Source: Merluccius polli (lineage: Eukaryota; Chordata; Actinopteri; Gadiformes; Merlucciidae). Taken from it: DNA of 64,000 nt. Below the pieces are notes generated by a model. That model had not been told where the DNA came from. It made no database searches and worked only from the letters and a program-made list of their open reading frames with translations. This document shows, in pieces, positions 12,576 to 23,215 of this stretch (within the stretch, counting starts at the first letter, position 1; every line of letters begins with the position of its first letter). The stretch lies in contig JAOPHQ010000645.1 in NCBI GenBank assembly GCA_030340625.1, positions 7,501-71,500 of the forward strand, read 5' to 3'. Both the position numbers and the translations under genes were made by a program.

Positions 12576-13671
12576 GTGTCCTCGCAGATTGCTGCTGTTG
12601 TGTGTTTCACACTATTTTAGATGTGTTACATTTTTGGAGGATATGTAGGCCTATATATTTTGATATGGATACTAGTGTGTTTTTTTATTTTTTAATGTGC
12701 ATACATAAGGCCTATGTGAGTTGCGTTGTCATGTTGCGGCCTACTGCTCATCTGAATACTTTGACTGACTTTGACACAGAGCCATATGGTTGACCCCACA
12801 TTGCTGAAATACACACAGGTAACAGTAACATATTGCAGGCTCACAGAGAGCAAAGAAAAGCAGACAGATCCTATCGATCCTCGTGTTGAACTGCACAGTT
12901 GATCAAATGGGAGCAACGCGTATAGGCCTATATACCATATAATCACTATATGATTACAACACAATCAGCCTACATCAATACAACTTCCAGGCACACAGTA
13001 CTCACAGTAAGGGAAGCTTTGCTGCTAATCCCGTGAACTAAGTCACGGAAAATATCTGGATCGCCTGCTTTTCCAGGGAGCACTCTCATTAATCCTGGAG
13101 CTGGTTGGGTGGTGTGGAGGAATGTCCTCACCTCAGGTGGGGTGGGAGGCTGGAGGAGGGGGGAGGAGGATGGAGGAGGAGGGGAAGGAGGATGGAGGAG
13201 GAGGGGAGGAGGATGCAGGAGGGGGATGGAGGAGGAGGGGAAGGAGGATGGAGGAGGAGGGGAGGAGGAGGATGCAGGAGGAGGATGGAGGAGGGGGGTG
13301 GAGGGTGGAGGAGGATGGAGGAGGGGGGGAGGAGGAGGGAGAGGGGGGGTAATAATATCAATATAGGATGAATCCTCTGTTTAAGTCAGTATGTCTGTAC
13401 ATCAGCCACACACCAGCACTTACCCGGGGTATCTCTCGCAGGCATGTTTCAGCCCTGTCTCCCGGGGGCTTCCGTTTCCCCGCCTGTAAGGGGCCAACGT
13501 GTATATATCAGTCATAGATAAAACAAAACAAATCAAAATGATGAATCAAAAAAACAAATGGTGAGAATATAACGTCTGGCGGACGTATTTAGACTTTACC
13601 CGTCTGATGCTGGGGAGCGGGTCCGTGTACTTCCAGCTGCGGTGCGACGCTTTCCCTTGGGCCAACGTCAT
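5795..13671 (-). CDS. efhb: EF-hand domain-containing family member B (CFAP21), 12 coding exons
   Basis: Exons, 5' to 3' on the minus strand: 13600-13671, 13424-13483, 13006-13149, 12330-12507, 11834-11902, 11300-11417, 10625-10692, 10387-10541, 9651-9855, 8710-8949, 8084-8265, 5795-5941. They sum to 1638 nt, one open frame of 545 codons plus TGA, with consistent phases at every junction. Family marks: LVNPP..TRF, APLGKSHDQ..GLP, repeated FGV motifs, the degenerate EF hand D287-KKGRGVIDRE-D298 and the canonical loop DADGDGVIDFLE (323-334), then YGVPTVRRDLAAPRIRR and a C-terminal EVCVHDF helix. Family knowledge: EFHB is an axonemal microtubule inner protein also linked to store-operated calcium entry. 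The start ATG (13671) follows an E-box array and an X-box. The mammalian protein is longer at its N-terminus; extra 5' exons were not seen. The exon 8 donor (AAG|GTGCCC) is weak. Confidence 0.93.
6200..7692 (+). repeat. 45-bp minisatellite (about 31 units) ending in a SINE tail
   Basis: The unit is 'TTAATGACCTGTCTCTGTAT' + 'TCACTGTCTAACCCCTACCTGCTCC', 45 bp, tandem from about 6205 to 7600; a few units are 46 bp. It ends in 'CACTTTGGATAAAAGCGTCTC' and 'ACTAAATAG', the tail of the SINE family at 5.43 kb. One or two units of the same sequence sit inside the SINEs at 1.8 kb and 34.2 kb, so the array is an internal expansion of a SINE body. Because 45 is divisible by 3 it produces open frames of up to 225 residues with 15-residue repeats; these are artefacts. 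It lies in the last efhb intron. Confidence 0.9.
7768..7836 (-). mobile_element. SINE/retroelement 3' tail, reverse orientation
   Basis: 'ATTTAGGGCACTTAGCGGACGC' followed by 'TTTTGTCCAAAGTGACTTAC' is the reverse complement of the GTAAGTCACTTTGGA..AAGCGTCCGCTAAGTG tail common to fish SINEs. Only the tail is recognisable. Confidence 0.6.
8050..8075. repeat. 26-C homopolymer (poly-G on the efhb sense strand)
   Basis: The run starts nine bases into the intron after efhb exon 11 (donor GTACGC at 8078-8083), so the nascent efhb RNA carries about 26 consecutive G just inside the intron. Confidence 0.9.
8306..8625. mobile_element. Hairpin-forming MITE-like element in an efhb intron
   Basis: The interval has a near-perfect inverted repeat: 8513-8536 pairs with 8595-8618 at 23 of 24 positions (GTACAGCGAGCCGG..CATTATTGC). 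The left part (GAATACTCGATTCTGATTGG...) resembles a dispersed fish element. The outer boundaries and target duplication are not resolved, so the ends are approximate. Confidence 0.5.
10997..11165 (-). mobile_element. tRNA-derived SINE, minus orientation
   Basis: On the minus strand the order is AGTGGTTAGGGTGTTCGATTCC (head, with box-B-like GTTCGATTCC), then AAACCCCAATGTCC (the body shared with the 1.77 kb element), then a GCAAC..AGGCATCC segment and a GCGTCTGCTAAATT tail. It lies in an efhb intron. Confidence 0.6.
12535..12573. repeat. CA microsatellite
   Basis: About 19 perfect CA units, starting about 30 bp upstream (on the sense strand) of the acceptor of efhb exon 4. Confidence 0.9.
13150..13351. 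repeat. Purine tract (GGAGGA/GGGGA minisatellite)
   Basis: About 200 bp almost without pyrimidines on the plus strand. On the efhb sense strand it is an uninterrupted CT-rich tract ending in CCTCCAG, the acceptor of exon 3 (exon starts at 13149). Gly/Glu/Arg-rich frames across it are artefacts. Confidence 0.9.
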
Positions 13672-13690
13672 CCTAAACTTAGTCGATAAA

Positions 13691-13781
13691 CACGTGTAGT
13701 TAAACACATGTAATTAAACACATGCAATTAAACACGTGTAGTGAAACACGTGTAGCTAAACACGTTGTAGTTAAACACGTG
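13691..13781. promoter_or_regulatory. 14-bp-phased E-box array upstream of efhb
   Basis: Seven units of roughly AAACACGTGTAGTT. The E-box starts at 13691, 13705, 13719, 13733, 13747, 13761 and 13776, i.e. five steps of 14 bp and one of 15. Four are canonical CACGTG (13691, 13733, 13747, 13776), two are CACATG and one is CACGTT. It lies 20-110 bp upstream of the efhb start codon, between efhb and rab5a. CACGTG is the known target of USF, MYC/MAX, TFE/MiT and clock bHLH factors; use here is inferred. Confidence 0.6.
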
Positions 13782-13844
13782 TAGTTAAACCGGTAGGAAG
13801 AGACTAAGCTAAAACCAAGGAGGTGTAAACCATGTTTATGTTTC

Positions 13845-13857
13845 GTCGCATAGCAAC
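13845..13857. promoter_or_regulatory. RFX X-box candidate
   Basis: GTCGCATAGCAAC fits the X-box consensus GTNRCC-N(0-3)-RGYAAC at 11 of 12 positions with a 1-bp spacer. It lies 174-186 bp upstream of the efhb ATG, a position typical of RFX/FOXJ1-controlled ciliary genes, and EFHB is a ciliary protein. Confidence 0.5.
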
Positions 13858-14189
13858 CCGCTTTCCCAGGAAACAAAAAATAAAGTGATCTCGCCGTCCT
13901 GTTACATTCAAGATTATTTTTAATGACCTTTATTAATCCCTCGTTAATAATCCCTCTATTAATTAATTAATTAATTAATCACTTATATAAAAAAAATATA
14001 TAAGTAAAAACAATAACAATCTAATCCAAAATAGAAACAAAACTGCATATGTATATACATGTATACACATACATGTACGAAATGCCAAGCTCAGCGATGC
14101 TCACGTTTAATCAAAAAAATAAAATAAAATAAATAAAAACTTAATTGCATATTTGCTGTTTACGATCACGACACAGAAAAAAGGCGTCG

Positions 14190-14660
14190 ACGCCACGCCG
14201 TGTATTTGGGCCAGGCGTCTCCCTCGCCAGCGATTGGTCCGTGCGCCGCCCTACGTCACCGCTACGTCACCGTCCGCCGCGCAGCGCCGAGGGGGGAAGT
14301 TGATAAAAGTGGGAGTGGGGGGACCTCGCGAAAAAAAACAGAAAAAAAAACCTCAACATCAAACTCGCCGTCCGCTAGCTCACACTCACCCACGTCGCCC
14401 CGTGAACTACAGCCTCCCCCCCTCCCCTCACCCCCACGACACCCACCCACCCACCTACCTACCACCCTGCTGGCGCCACCCTGGTGAACAAGGTGAGTCG
14501 CTAACGGTTAGCCGGCTGAGCTAGCGAGCCGTAGCTCCGCGCTAACGTACCATTAGCTAGCTGGCTAGCTGTCTGTCGCTAGCTTGACGGGCTAGCGGCG
14601 AAAGGGCCGAAGTGTGCGATAATAACAACACGGCTCGCGTCTTCCGTCGTCCACACGTTA
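14190..14660. promoter_or_regulatory. CpG-rich promoter of rab5a (divergent from efhb)
   Basis: This is a locally CpG-dense, GC-rich interval in AT-rich surroundings. It contains a CCAAT box in reverse (ATTGG at 14233-14237) and two identical CTACGTCACC sites (TACGTCA at 14252-14258 and 14263-14269, 11 bp apart, CRE/ATF-like). It overlaps the non-coding first exon of rab5a and starts about 520 bp from the efhb start codon. Confidence 0.65.
14290..14492 (+). other. rab5a: rab5a exon 1 (5' UTR), 3' boundary
   Basis: The exon ends at GAACAAG|GTGAGTCG (donor at 14493), a near-consensus splice donor inside the CpG-rich interval. The 5' end is not defined by the sequence; the value given is an estimate from the CRE/CCAAT positions. 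The next exon starts at about 15872 after GATGCTCAG. Confidence 0.55.
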
Positions 14661-15154
14661 AATGCGTACAGGGGCATAGATAGACCTGGTTTATAACGAG
14701 GACGTGGCTTTTTTAACACAGAGCCATCAACAACAACAACAACAAAAAGGGGCTAAATAACACTGGACAGCTAACACTAGCAGTACACACCCAAACACTG
14801 TGTTTCTGTGACCACAGTATCTCTCAACAGCTGATCCTGGCCTGTAGATTTGATCCGACACGTGTTTCAGCTGTGGGCCACACCCAACTGTGGAGGTCAT
14901 TGTTACAAGCTATTTGTTGTTGATGGTGTAAATACATTATTTGTTTTTTGTTGCAGCCAATGGTAGGTCCTCGCTAGCCATAGTCATCTGGGTGTTAGCT
15001 GGCTGTCATCATTCGTTTAGTAGGAGCCCGCACCTACGCACACACACACATGCACACACACACACGCGCACACACAGGTTATTTATGGTTAACCATGTGT
15101 CGTAACGCGATTGTCAACAATTATTTTTGGTCTGGCTAGTATGTGCGTAGTGAC

Positions 15155-15190
<36 letters not shown>

Positions 15191-15972
15191 CGAGGGGGGT
15201 GGTGGTGGTGGTGTGGGTTGAGAAATCGCGTGATATCGTGAACCTCAACTGTGTTGTTATTCAAGAGTGACATGTACGTGGTGTGATCGAGGCTGAGCCA
15301 TGTTTACCTATTACCACATACATCTGTGTACATGTGTCAAGTCCGTTTGTATTCGCTCATGTTCAAACACGCCCAGGACACACTTTCTTGGAGGCAGTGG
15401 CTAGCTTTGTGTCAATTCTTAAGTTCATTTCGGGCTGTTCAGTTGCGAGTCGACCCATGGTTATTGTTGGCTTATGCTGATTTCCACTACCATGCTTTGC
15501 TTCATCGATGTATGTGTTCCTAGTCGTGTGTCAAGATCATTGCAGTACATTACGCATGATTGAATATATGCCTTAACAGTCCAGCATACCCTGACTCAAA
15601 CCTGTCTTATCTTACAAACGTAATGCCCTGTTATCTTAAATGTATATTGAACTAATGATCCTCCCATGAGCAGGATATTATCTTTGTTTTAATGAGCATG
15701 GATTTAAATGTTCTCCTGTGTAAACTATATTATATAAGCCATTTGCTTTTTTAAGTTTCAAACAAGCCGTAGATCTGAGTCCTTGCATAAAGAAAACCTT
15801 TTTTTGTCATATTTTGAATGCTTGAACACTTACACTTGAACCCTTTCTTTCCCCCCTGATTGGATGCTCAGAGCCAGACTCGTCCCAGTCCAGCCTGTGT
15901 CCAGGGTTACCACGGTAACGGCGAGAGAGAGAAAGTGAGTGAGTGAGTGCGCGCGTGCGAGTGTGTTGTGAC

Positions 15973-18900
15973 ATGGCAAACAGAGGCGGAGCCACGCGAC
16001 CCAACGGTCCCAACGCGGCCAATAAGATCTGCCAGTTCAAGCTGGTGCTGCTGGGGGAGTCGGCGGTGGGCAAGTCCAGCCTGGTGCTGCGCTTCGTCAA
16101 GGGCCAGTTCCACGAGTTCCAGGAGAGCACCATTGGAGGTACGCAGATCTGAATGCAGAAATGGTTTTGTTTGGTTTTAATGGCCGTTACCATTTGCCAG
16201 GCATGGCCTTTGAGGCATCAGCTTATGGTTGCAGAAACATTAGACATTATCACACATTTGAGTAGATAAAGAATCAAATATGTTTGTTGTATAACATGTA
16301 TTAGCTATTGGGTTCTGCATTGAGAAAGACAGAGTAAGACAGACCGGGAGACAGATGGGGTGGGGGGGGGGGGGGGGGGGGGAAGAAGAAGAAGAAGAAG
16401 AAGAAGGAAGGAAGGAGGGAGGGAGAGGGAGAGAGAGAGATGGGGAACGACTGAGGTAAGCAGATGGAGAAAGAGAGAACCTGTGATTAGTTCTGCTAGA
16501 AAGCATCATCTCATCCGTCGGAAATCTCAGCACTCTCACTCAGTGTGCCCCACTGTACTGTTTTGCCACAGGTGTAATTCTATGCCGTGTTTGTTGTTGT
16601 TCCCAGCTGCCTTCCTGACCCAGACGGTTTGTTTGGACGACACAACGGTCAAGTTTGAGATCTGGGACACAGCAGGCCAGGAGCGCTACCACAGCCTGGC
16701 GCCCATGTACTACCGCGGAGCACAGGCCGCCATCGTCGTCTACGACATCACCAACGAAGTGAGTCACCACCGCCCATCTGATTCCTGGTTCCCCTTATGC
16801 TCGTTTCGTCTGTGGTCCCGCTCCGCGAGTTCAATCCCGAATAGCCATTAACAGACGGTTCAAAACCAAGGCTTTTTGATGTCCTCAAACAATCAAAATT
16901 TCCACAGGCTTAAGAGGAATACAATTGTGTTATGCCATTTAGTGCCTTCATATGAAACAAAATATGAACAAGAACCGTAAGTGCACTTTTCCATTATTGA
17001 GCCGTTATTGAGCATGTCTACAGGCGTGTTGGGTGGTTTGAAAAGATGCAAACCGCTTAACTACAGAACACATATTTAACATAATGTGACTCTCTGGCTG
17101 TGTTAACATGCACCACTGAAGGAGACTGAATATAATCAAGTGATCAACTTGCCTGTAGAACAAGTTAACAGTAGGTGCATAACCACTGGTATGCATTTGA
17201 TGATATAACTCTTTATCTCTTCAGGACAAACCCATTAAAAGGAATGCCACGGTTAACATGTTTTAAAAAAAACTTTCTCTTCAAGATGGATCTGTGCGGA
17301 TCTGTGCACCACTAGCATGGCCACATGCTAGTGGTGCACTTTTTCAACAGCCACAATAACAAAATGGTTACTGGTCCATTGGGTTTATAGATCATCACAG
17401 CAAGACTTGTGCTTGTGACCTGAATAATAATATTAATATAAATAACATGCATATGCAAAGATCTCAGTAAAACTGCCAGCATATATAGTACTGAAATCAT
17501 ACATTCCAGCGATTAGAAATGTGAATATACCTTTAGGAATAGTCTCTTTGGGTGGCTCAACCCGCTAATGTATTAAACAAGTACACACACCTTGTACCGA
17601 CTTGATTCTGCAGTCCTATGATCAGGGCACAAAATTAGCAACAGCCACTAGCCAAATGCTGGTAAAATATGCAAATGGATGGTAGATTTGCTTCACTCAC
17701 CAGCCAAAAAAACAATGGTCGTCTATTAAGTGGCTGGTTCAAATTTTAGCATTCACTAGCTATTTGGCCGCTGGACAAAAAAGTAAAATTTGCACCCTGC
17801 CTATTATGCACATCATTCCCTCTATCGCTTTCAACCCACTTCTCTGTCCATAAAGGCACAAAAATCCCATTCAAGTATATACACTATTGAATATACAATG
17901 CTGTGCGATGTTCGGTACTGCCACTCTTGACTGACTGGGTGCCTTTCCTTCTGCTGGGTGCCAGGAGTCGTTTGTGCGGGCAAAGAACTGGGTGAAGGAG
18001 CTCCAGAGACAGGCCAGTCCCAACATCGTAATAGCCCTGGCTGGAAACAAGGCCGACCTCGCCAACAAGAGAACACTGGACTTCCAGGTCGGTACCTGGA
18101 CTGTAACCAGGAGAATGCAAAAGGATCAGCTGCATTCTGTTGAGAAGTTCATCTCGTTGTAACAGGGTTTCAGTGAACCAATACGATAATGAAGTTAAAA
18201 TTAATGTATTATTCATAGTTAAAGGTGCAAAGTCTATGTATTGTGTTGCTAGCCCAGCTAGCGTCAGCCCGTACTGTCTCGTAATACCATTTTGTACCTC
18301 AAGAGGTGATTGCCGTCACTGCAGTGTCCAGTCTGCCCTCAGTCCAACATGAGGATGAATAAGTAGCACTGCCCAGAGGGTGTATTCTAACCTCTTGTCA
18401 ATCATGTTGAAGGTACATTACGATCGTCGATTAGTAAGATGTCATCTTGCTAGCTAGCAAAACAACATTATTTCAAATGCTGGCTGCAACTTACCGGATC
18501 ACTTGAAGGAGAAAAACTTGACGTCATAGAACAGCTTTACTGTAAACAGTAAGCCTTGCGTTATATTCAGTGGGGTGATGCGTTTGAGGGAGGAGGAGGG
18601 ACCAAAGACTTTGGGAGGGATTGTGCCTTTCCTTGTTTCTTACAATAGTGGTGGAGTGTGGAGGACTAATTCAACAGTTGGCCAAAATGTACATGTTGCA
18701 CCTTTAATGTTTTAACAATGCGTTTACAACATTAAGTTGATGGCATCTTTTATATAAAAAAGATCTATTAATTAACTCTGCTTAATAAATGATAACTCAT
18801 GGTATAGCATATTTTTATGGATATCACAAATGCAATGATCAACATTAATTTAAACCCAAAAAAGCCTGTGGTCCTCATCCTTCTCCTCCAACCTAAATCA

Positions 18901-19527
18901 TAAACCACTCCCGGTTCAATCAGAAGTACTCAATGGTATGAATCTGTTCTGTTCTGTGCCACAGGATGCCCAGTCGTACGCAGACGACAACAGCCTGCTC
19001 TTCATGGAAACGTCAGCCAAGACGTCCATGAACGTGAACGAGATCTTCATGGCCATCGGTACGTTGCATTTTCCCTTTAAATAGAAAGTCCAGTGTTAGT
19101 CTTTACCGTGAGCTCCGTCCAAACAATTGGAGCAATAGCAATAGCGTTATGAAAAGTTCACTGTAGTGTTGTAAATACCGTTAAAGGGTAGGCCATTATA
19201 ATGTGCCTTAAAGTGTGATCTGTTAAGCAGGTAGGAGTCCTGGGTTACATTAGCTGTAAAGTGAATTATAGTTATTACTGTACTACACTAATGCTTAGCG
19301 CTAAACACGCGTACAACAATGTGATCGTGCTGCAGCTACAAAAGCACTGTACTGATGACTGACTGTAATCGCTGATGACATCATCCCCGTCTCCCTCATT
19401 TGCGTTTCCAGCAAAGAAGTTGCCCAAGAGCGAACCACAGGCAGGCGGCGCAAACAGTGGGCGGAACCGGGGGGTGGACCTAACGGAAACCGCACAGCCC
19501 GCTGGCCGCACCTGCTGCAGTACCTAA
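15973..19527 (+). CDS. rab5a: Ras-related protein Rab-5A, early-endosome GTPase
   Basis: Coding exons 15973-16138, 16607-16758, 17965-18087, 18965-19058 and 19412-19527 give 651 nt, 216 residues plus TAA, with all phases consistent and GT-AG introns. The P-loop is GESAVGKS (28-35), the switch I threonine T53, WDTAGQE at 75-81 with catalytic Q80, NKAD at 134-137, SAK at 164-166 and the C-terminal prenylation motif CCST (213-216). The N-terminus MANRGGATRPNGP, ITNEESF and DLTETAQP point to the Rab5a rather than the Rab5b or Rab5c branch. Family knowledge: Rab5 drives early endosome fusion through effectors such as EEA1 and rabaptin. The start codon follows GTGACATGG in the second exon. Which teleost duplicate this is cannot be told here. 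Confidence 0.97.
17623..17799. mobile_element. hAT-type MITE in rab5a intron
   Basis: Terminal inverted repeats are CAGGGCACAAAATT at the left and the reverse complement of CAGGGTGCAAATTT at the right. They are flanked by 8-bp target duplications CCTATGAT / CCTATTAT (one mismatch), as expected for hAT elements. The 177-bp length and lack of an open frame make it non-autonomous. It is in the rab5a intron between 16758 and 17965. Confidence 0.75.
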
Positions 19528-21400
19528 GCCTGCCCCCCCCCCCCATCCTCGCTCTGACCCCACCAACCCCTCCCCAACACACACACCTTCCTGCCCCGCT
19601 CCACTCCAAGCGAACCAACCAACTGAACAACGTCTGGATTTTGGGCTTTTCTCCTTTCCTGACGTCGGAGCTGATCCCACCAAACACCCCTCCCCCTGGA
19701 ATAGCTAAAGACTCTGTATAGCTGCGTTTCTAATACTTTCTTTTGTTGATGGTCTTTTTTTTTTTTTACTTTTGTTTTAAGGAAAAAAATGGTGTATCAG
19801 TATAATAATGGATGCATGTATCACTACAAAACACACATTGAAAAAATATATATTTTAATCAGTTGGCAGACTAATCCCTTACTTACAGGCAAGAAACTCA
19901 AGTATAAAAGTTGGGTGTGATCATTCATGTTTTGTGTGTGTGCGTGCGTGTCTGCGTGCTAACATGTTACATGTAACGGTTACACGGACAGAGTTTGAAC
20001 GAAGTTGCCTCCGATACATTTTGTACGTGTGGGCATTTTAAGTTGTTTTTTCCCCACCCGGTCAAAAAAAAAAAAATCCTTAAAAATGTGTCTGGTAGCT
20101 GACTGTCAACAAAGGTCCTTTCAGTTACAGCACTGTTTAGAAACAGGATCTTTTCTGCTTATAGACGTTGACCAACACGAACACGCTATGCGCCTGTCAC
20201 GCTTAACTGCGTGTTTTACGTTGCTCACGGGCCATGTCCCAAACTGCTTAAATATAACATTGATAAAGAAAAGTATGACTAGGTGATATCCAGCCAACAT
20301 TGACGTAAATATGCCTAAAGTTAAAGGATTTGGCTGGTTTCCTAAAATCCCAGGTTAATTGTTGGCATTTTAATTGTCAGTGGCTCGCCGACTTACCAAT
20401 TTCGGAGAGTGTGTAAACGGGTGAGTTGAACAAAGGTCATGGCTGATTTACATCTTGACATGGACAATGTCAACAATTCTGAGCAAACCGGCCAAATCCT
20501 CTAAGCTAAACTATCAAATGGAACAAGTTACTTCATGAAGGGTTACCAGAAGTTTGAAAGGGGAAACATCTTGGGAATTTGGTCTAGTTCTGGTGGTAGT
20601 TCACAAAGGGCATGTAACCCTGAGGGCCCTTAAGAAGCCGGCTCGACAGGATTTCTGAGTTCAGCTGCGTTTGAGCTGTTTCTTGGCTTTTGATACGTCG
20701 AGGGTTGACTCCTGTTACATCAGAGCGCCGTAGAGCTGTTCATTGGTTGGTGGCGGAGATTGTCATTGAACATTTACTTCCTTGCTCTCTGAGGACTTGA
20801 TTGAAGTGGTGACGTTGGTTTCAGCTGGCATATAAAAAAACAGGTGGTTTATATTTCAATGTGGACAATACACTGACGACAAAATAGGGCAAACCACCAT
20901 CTCATGGCTGCAGAAAAATAATACTCCCAATGTTTGAGGTGTAATGTTGGCTTCCACTTGACACGATTCATCCTAGAACAGGTAACCAGGATGCATCCAC
21001 ACAACTGTACAGTTAATGGTCTGTTTTTGTTTTTTTTCCCACTTGTCTTCACCTTGTCATAAACTGGTATATGGTAAAATTTTTAGGTATATGTAGTGTT
21101 ACTAACATTTTCTCCCCCCCTCCTGGTGTTACTTTTTTCTCAAATGTCTTGAGAGGAACTTTTATTGCGTTGCACAACTGTCGATCGTGTTGCCGTTAGC
21201 GACGGCTCTCCTTCAATTTTATACGACGGACCGTATTGGACTTGGCTAACGTACAGCTAGCGGGCTGCTAGCAGATTTAACCTGACAGGCGGTTGGCTGT
21301 TACAGCTCAATGAATTTTAATGATGTAAAACAGCATTACTAGTGATGGGCTAATCAGTTTGTGTCTGGAGAAACAAAAAAAAGTTAATAAACTCAATAAA
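19528..21400 (+). other. rab5a: rab5a 3' UTR with poly(A) signals
   Basis: No further exon or open frame of interest follows the stop. Two AATAAA hexamers at 21386-21391 and 21395-21400 are the first strong tandem signals downstream and would give a UTR of about 1.9 kb. The true end is not provable from the sequence. Confidence 0.5.
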
Positions 21401-22500
21401 TTAGGTCTTGCATGTGTTCTTGCTCAGAGGATTTCATTACCTTGTATGGTATTTAAAGGAACGTTTAATGGAGTAATTTATCTGGTTTCATGAAGGTTTT
21501 CTAGAACCTGGAGAAGGATGAACATGAAATGTTTTCCTTGTGCGCCAACGGCGGTGTCTGCGGTGAGGGGATCTGCTGCCACTGCCATTTTTATGCCAAG
21601 CTCACTTCCCTCTGCTGGTTCCTCTGGATTTGAATGTACAACCATACCCTCACCCTCTCTGCATCCTCGTCACACGCTGCTGGAGGCCAGAAGAGGATAT
21701 TGGATGAGGGTTGAGAGTCCCCCTAGTGATGCCCACAACCTAGACAAGAACCATGTATTTTACATTTATTTTCCTGCTGAAATATCTACACCATTTACTT
21801 TTCTCACTATCACAGTCCCAACTATTTCATGATTAGATTTTTTTTTTTAACTGCACAAACCAATGTAGTCTTCACTTAAGTAATATGCTTAATACCCAGG
21901 TGCTCCCTTTCAAATCTGTGCCTTTAATGTATTCTATATTACATTGCAAGTTACTAAACCCTAACCCCTCCTAAGGGCATGGGAAAAGGACGCAATCTTG
22001 AGCACATAGGCAGGATCCTAAGGAGCATGTCAAGAGAATTGCAAATTGTGTGGTTTCAACAGTACAACCCCAAACAGTAGTGTGTGTGTAAGCACATGCA
22101 CACATCTGGTGCCAGGAGCCTTTTAAAAACACAAGGCCCTGCAAAGGTAACATTGGTTTGGCCAGAGAAATGTCAAACCTATGCATCACAGTTAAGTTGT
22201 GTGGGTAGGAGATGAATCCACAGTCCAGCGATGACTTCTACTTGGATGAGGTACCATTCGTTGGTCATTCTGAAATGTTGCCCAAAAATAAATCCTGCGT
22301 AATGAGGACAATGGTTATTTATGCAAGTTGGATCATCACCTTCAGTCTTTGTATGTGGGGTGAAGCTCTAATGGCACTGAATGTGCTTGTAATTAGGCAT
22401 CATGCCCAAGTAGTGTAATGTACTCAGTAGGTTAAGATAATATCTGGAAGCCACCTACTTGTAGCCCATGTGAGCTTCAGCGGTGGCCTACTGACCTAAA
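21401..22500. other. No gene seen between rab5a and the duplicated-exon locus
   Basis: Moderately AT-rich unique-looking sequence. Open frames are short. No repeat family was recognised. Confidence 0.5.
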
Positions 22501-22521
22501 GAACTGAAGAACTTCAGCGGT

Positions 22522-22569
22522 TTATTCTTGAGGATGATCCTCAGATGAACCTTGTGAGTAGACACCGCT
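22522..22569 (-). CDS. Candidate terminal mini-exon, SGVYSQ...HPQE tail
   Basis: After a CACCAG acceptor the frame reads SGVYSQGSSEDHPQE then TAA (16 codons, phase 0). It contains a tyrosine motif (GVYSQ) and an acidic end. Function unknown. It is the 3'-most exon-like block of the unrecognised locus. An alternative longer frame through the same bases, reading LLVTRAVSTHKVHLRIIL, is also open. Confidence 0.25.
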   Translation of the reverse strand, partial: SGVYSQGSSEDHPQE

Positions 22570-22904
22570 CTGGTGACCAGAAGGACATCAGGATACAGGT
22601 GTGAGACAGCTGGTGTGAGACAGCTCAGGTGTGTCTGCCCCAGACCAAACACAGGACGTCTATAGTGTCTTAAAGCAATGGATGACATGGATTATTCTTC
22701 ATTCAAAATGATACATTAAGTCATAGACAGTAGACACCACTATCCAAAGAGAGCTGCAGTGATTTCAGATACATTTCATTAAGCAGCAGGTACAGGTTGG
22801 GCCCTAACCCCTACCCACTCCTCGAAACCGAACCCAGTACCAATTGGCTGAGGGAACACCTCAACCGCTCCCCTACCATTCTACTATGTCCTGTTAATGC
22901 ACAC

Positions 22905-22981
22905 TTAGAAGGAATACTTGTTGGTAGATTCATGGTCTTCCTCCAGATGCTTGGCTCCTCCATCAGCCGCAGCGTCCTGAT
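22905..22981 (-). CDS. Acidic module copy 4, terminal form ending KYSF
   Basis: After TTACCAG the phase-1 frame reads (D)QDAAADGGAKHLEEDHEST then NKYSF and TAA. It is homologous at its start to the modules at 24.1, 25.3 and 25.6 kb but lacks their donor and ends in its own stop. A further degraded copy lies at about 23070-23165. Confidence 0.3.
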
Positions 22982-23215
22982 CTGGTAATAAACACAGCGA
23001 TACTTTGTCCTAACGTCTGCCAACACAGCGGTAGTTTTCCCTGCACAAGTCAACTGTGTTCAGCTTATGCAAACTTACAAGGAATACTTGTTGGTAGATT
23101 AATGTTCGTCCTCCGGATGAATGGTCTTCCAGATGTTCTACTTCCTCCAGGGACACCAGCGTACCTCATCAAAATGAGTCCATTGATATAGCAGTATATA
23201 CAGGTCAAGATGGAT

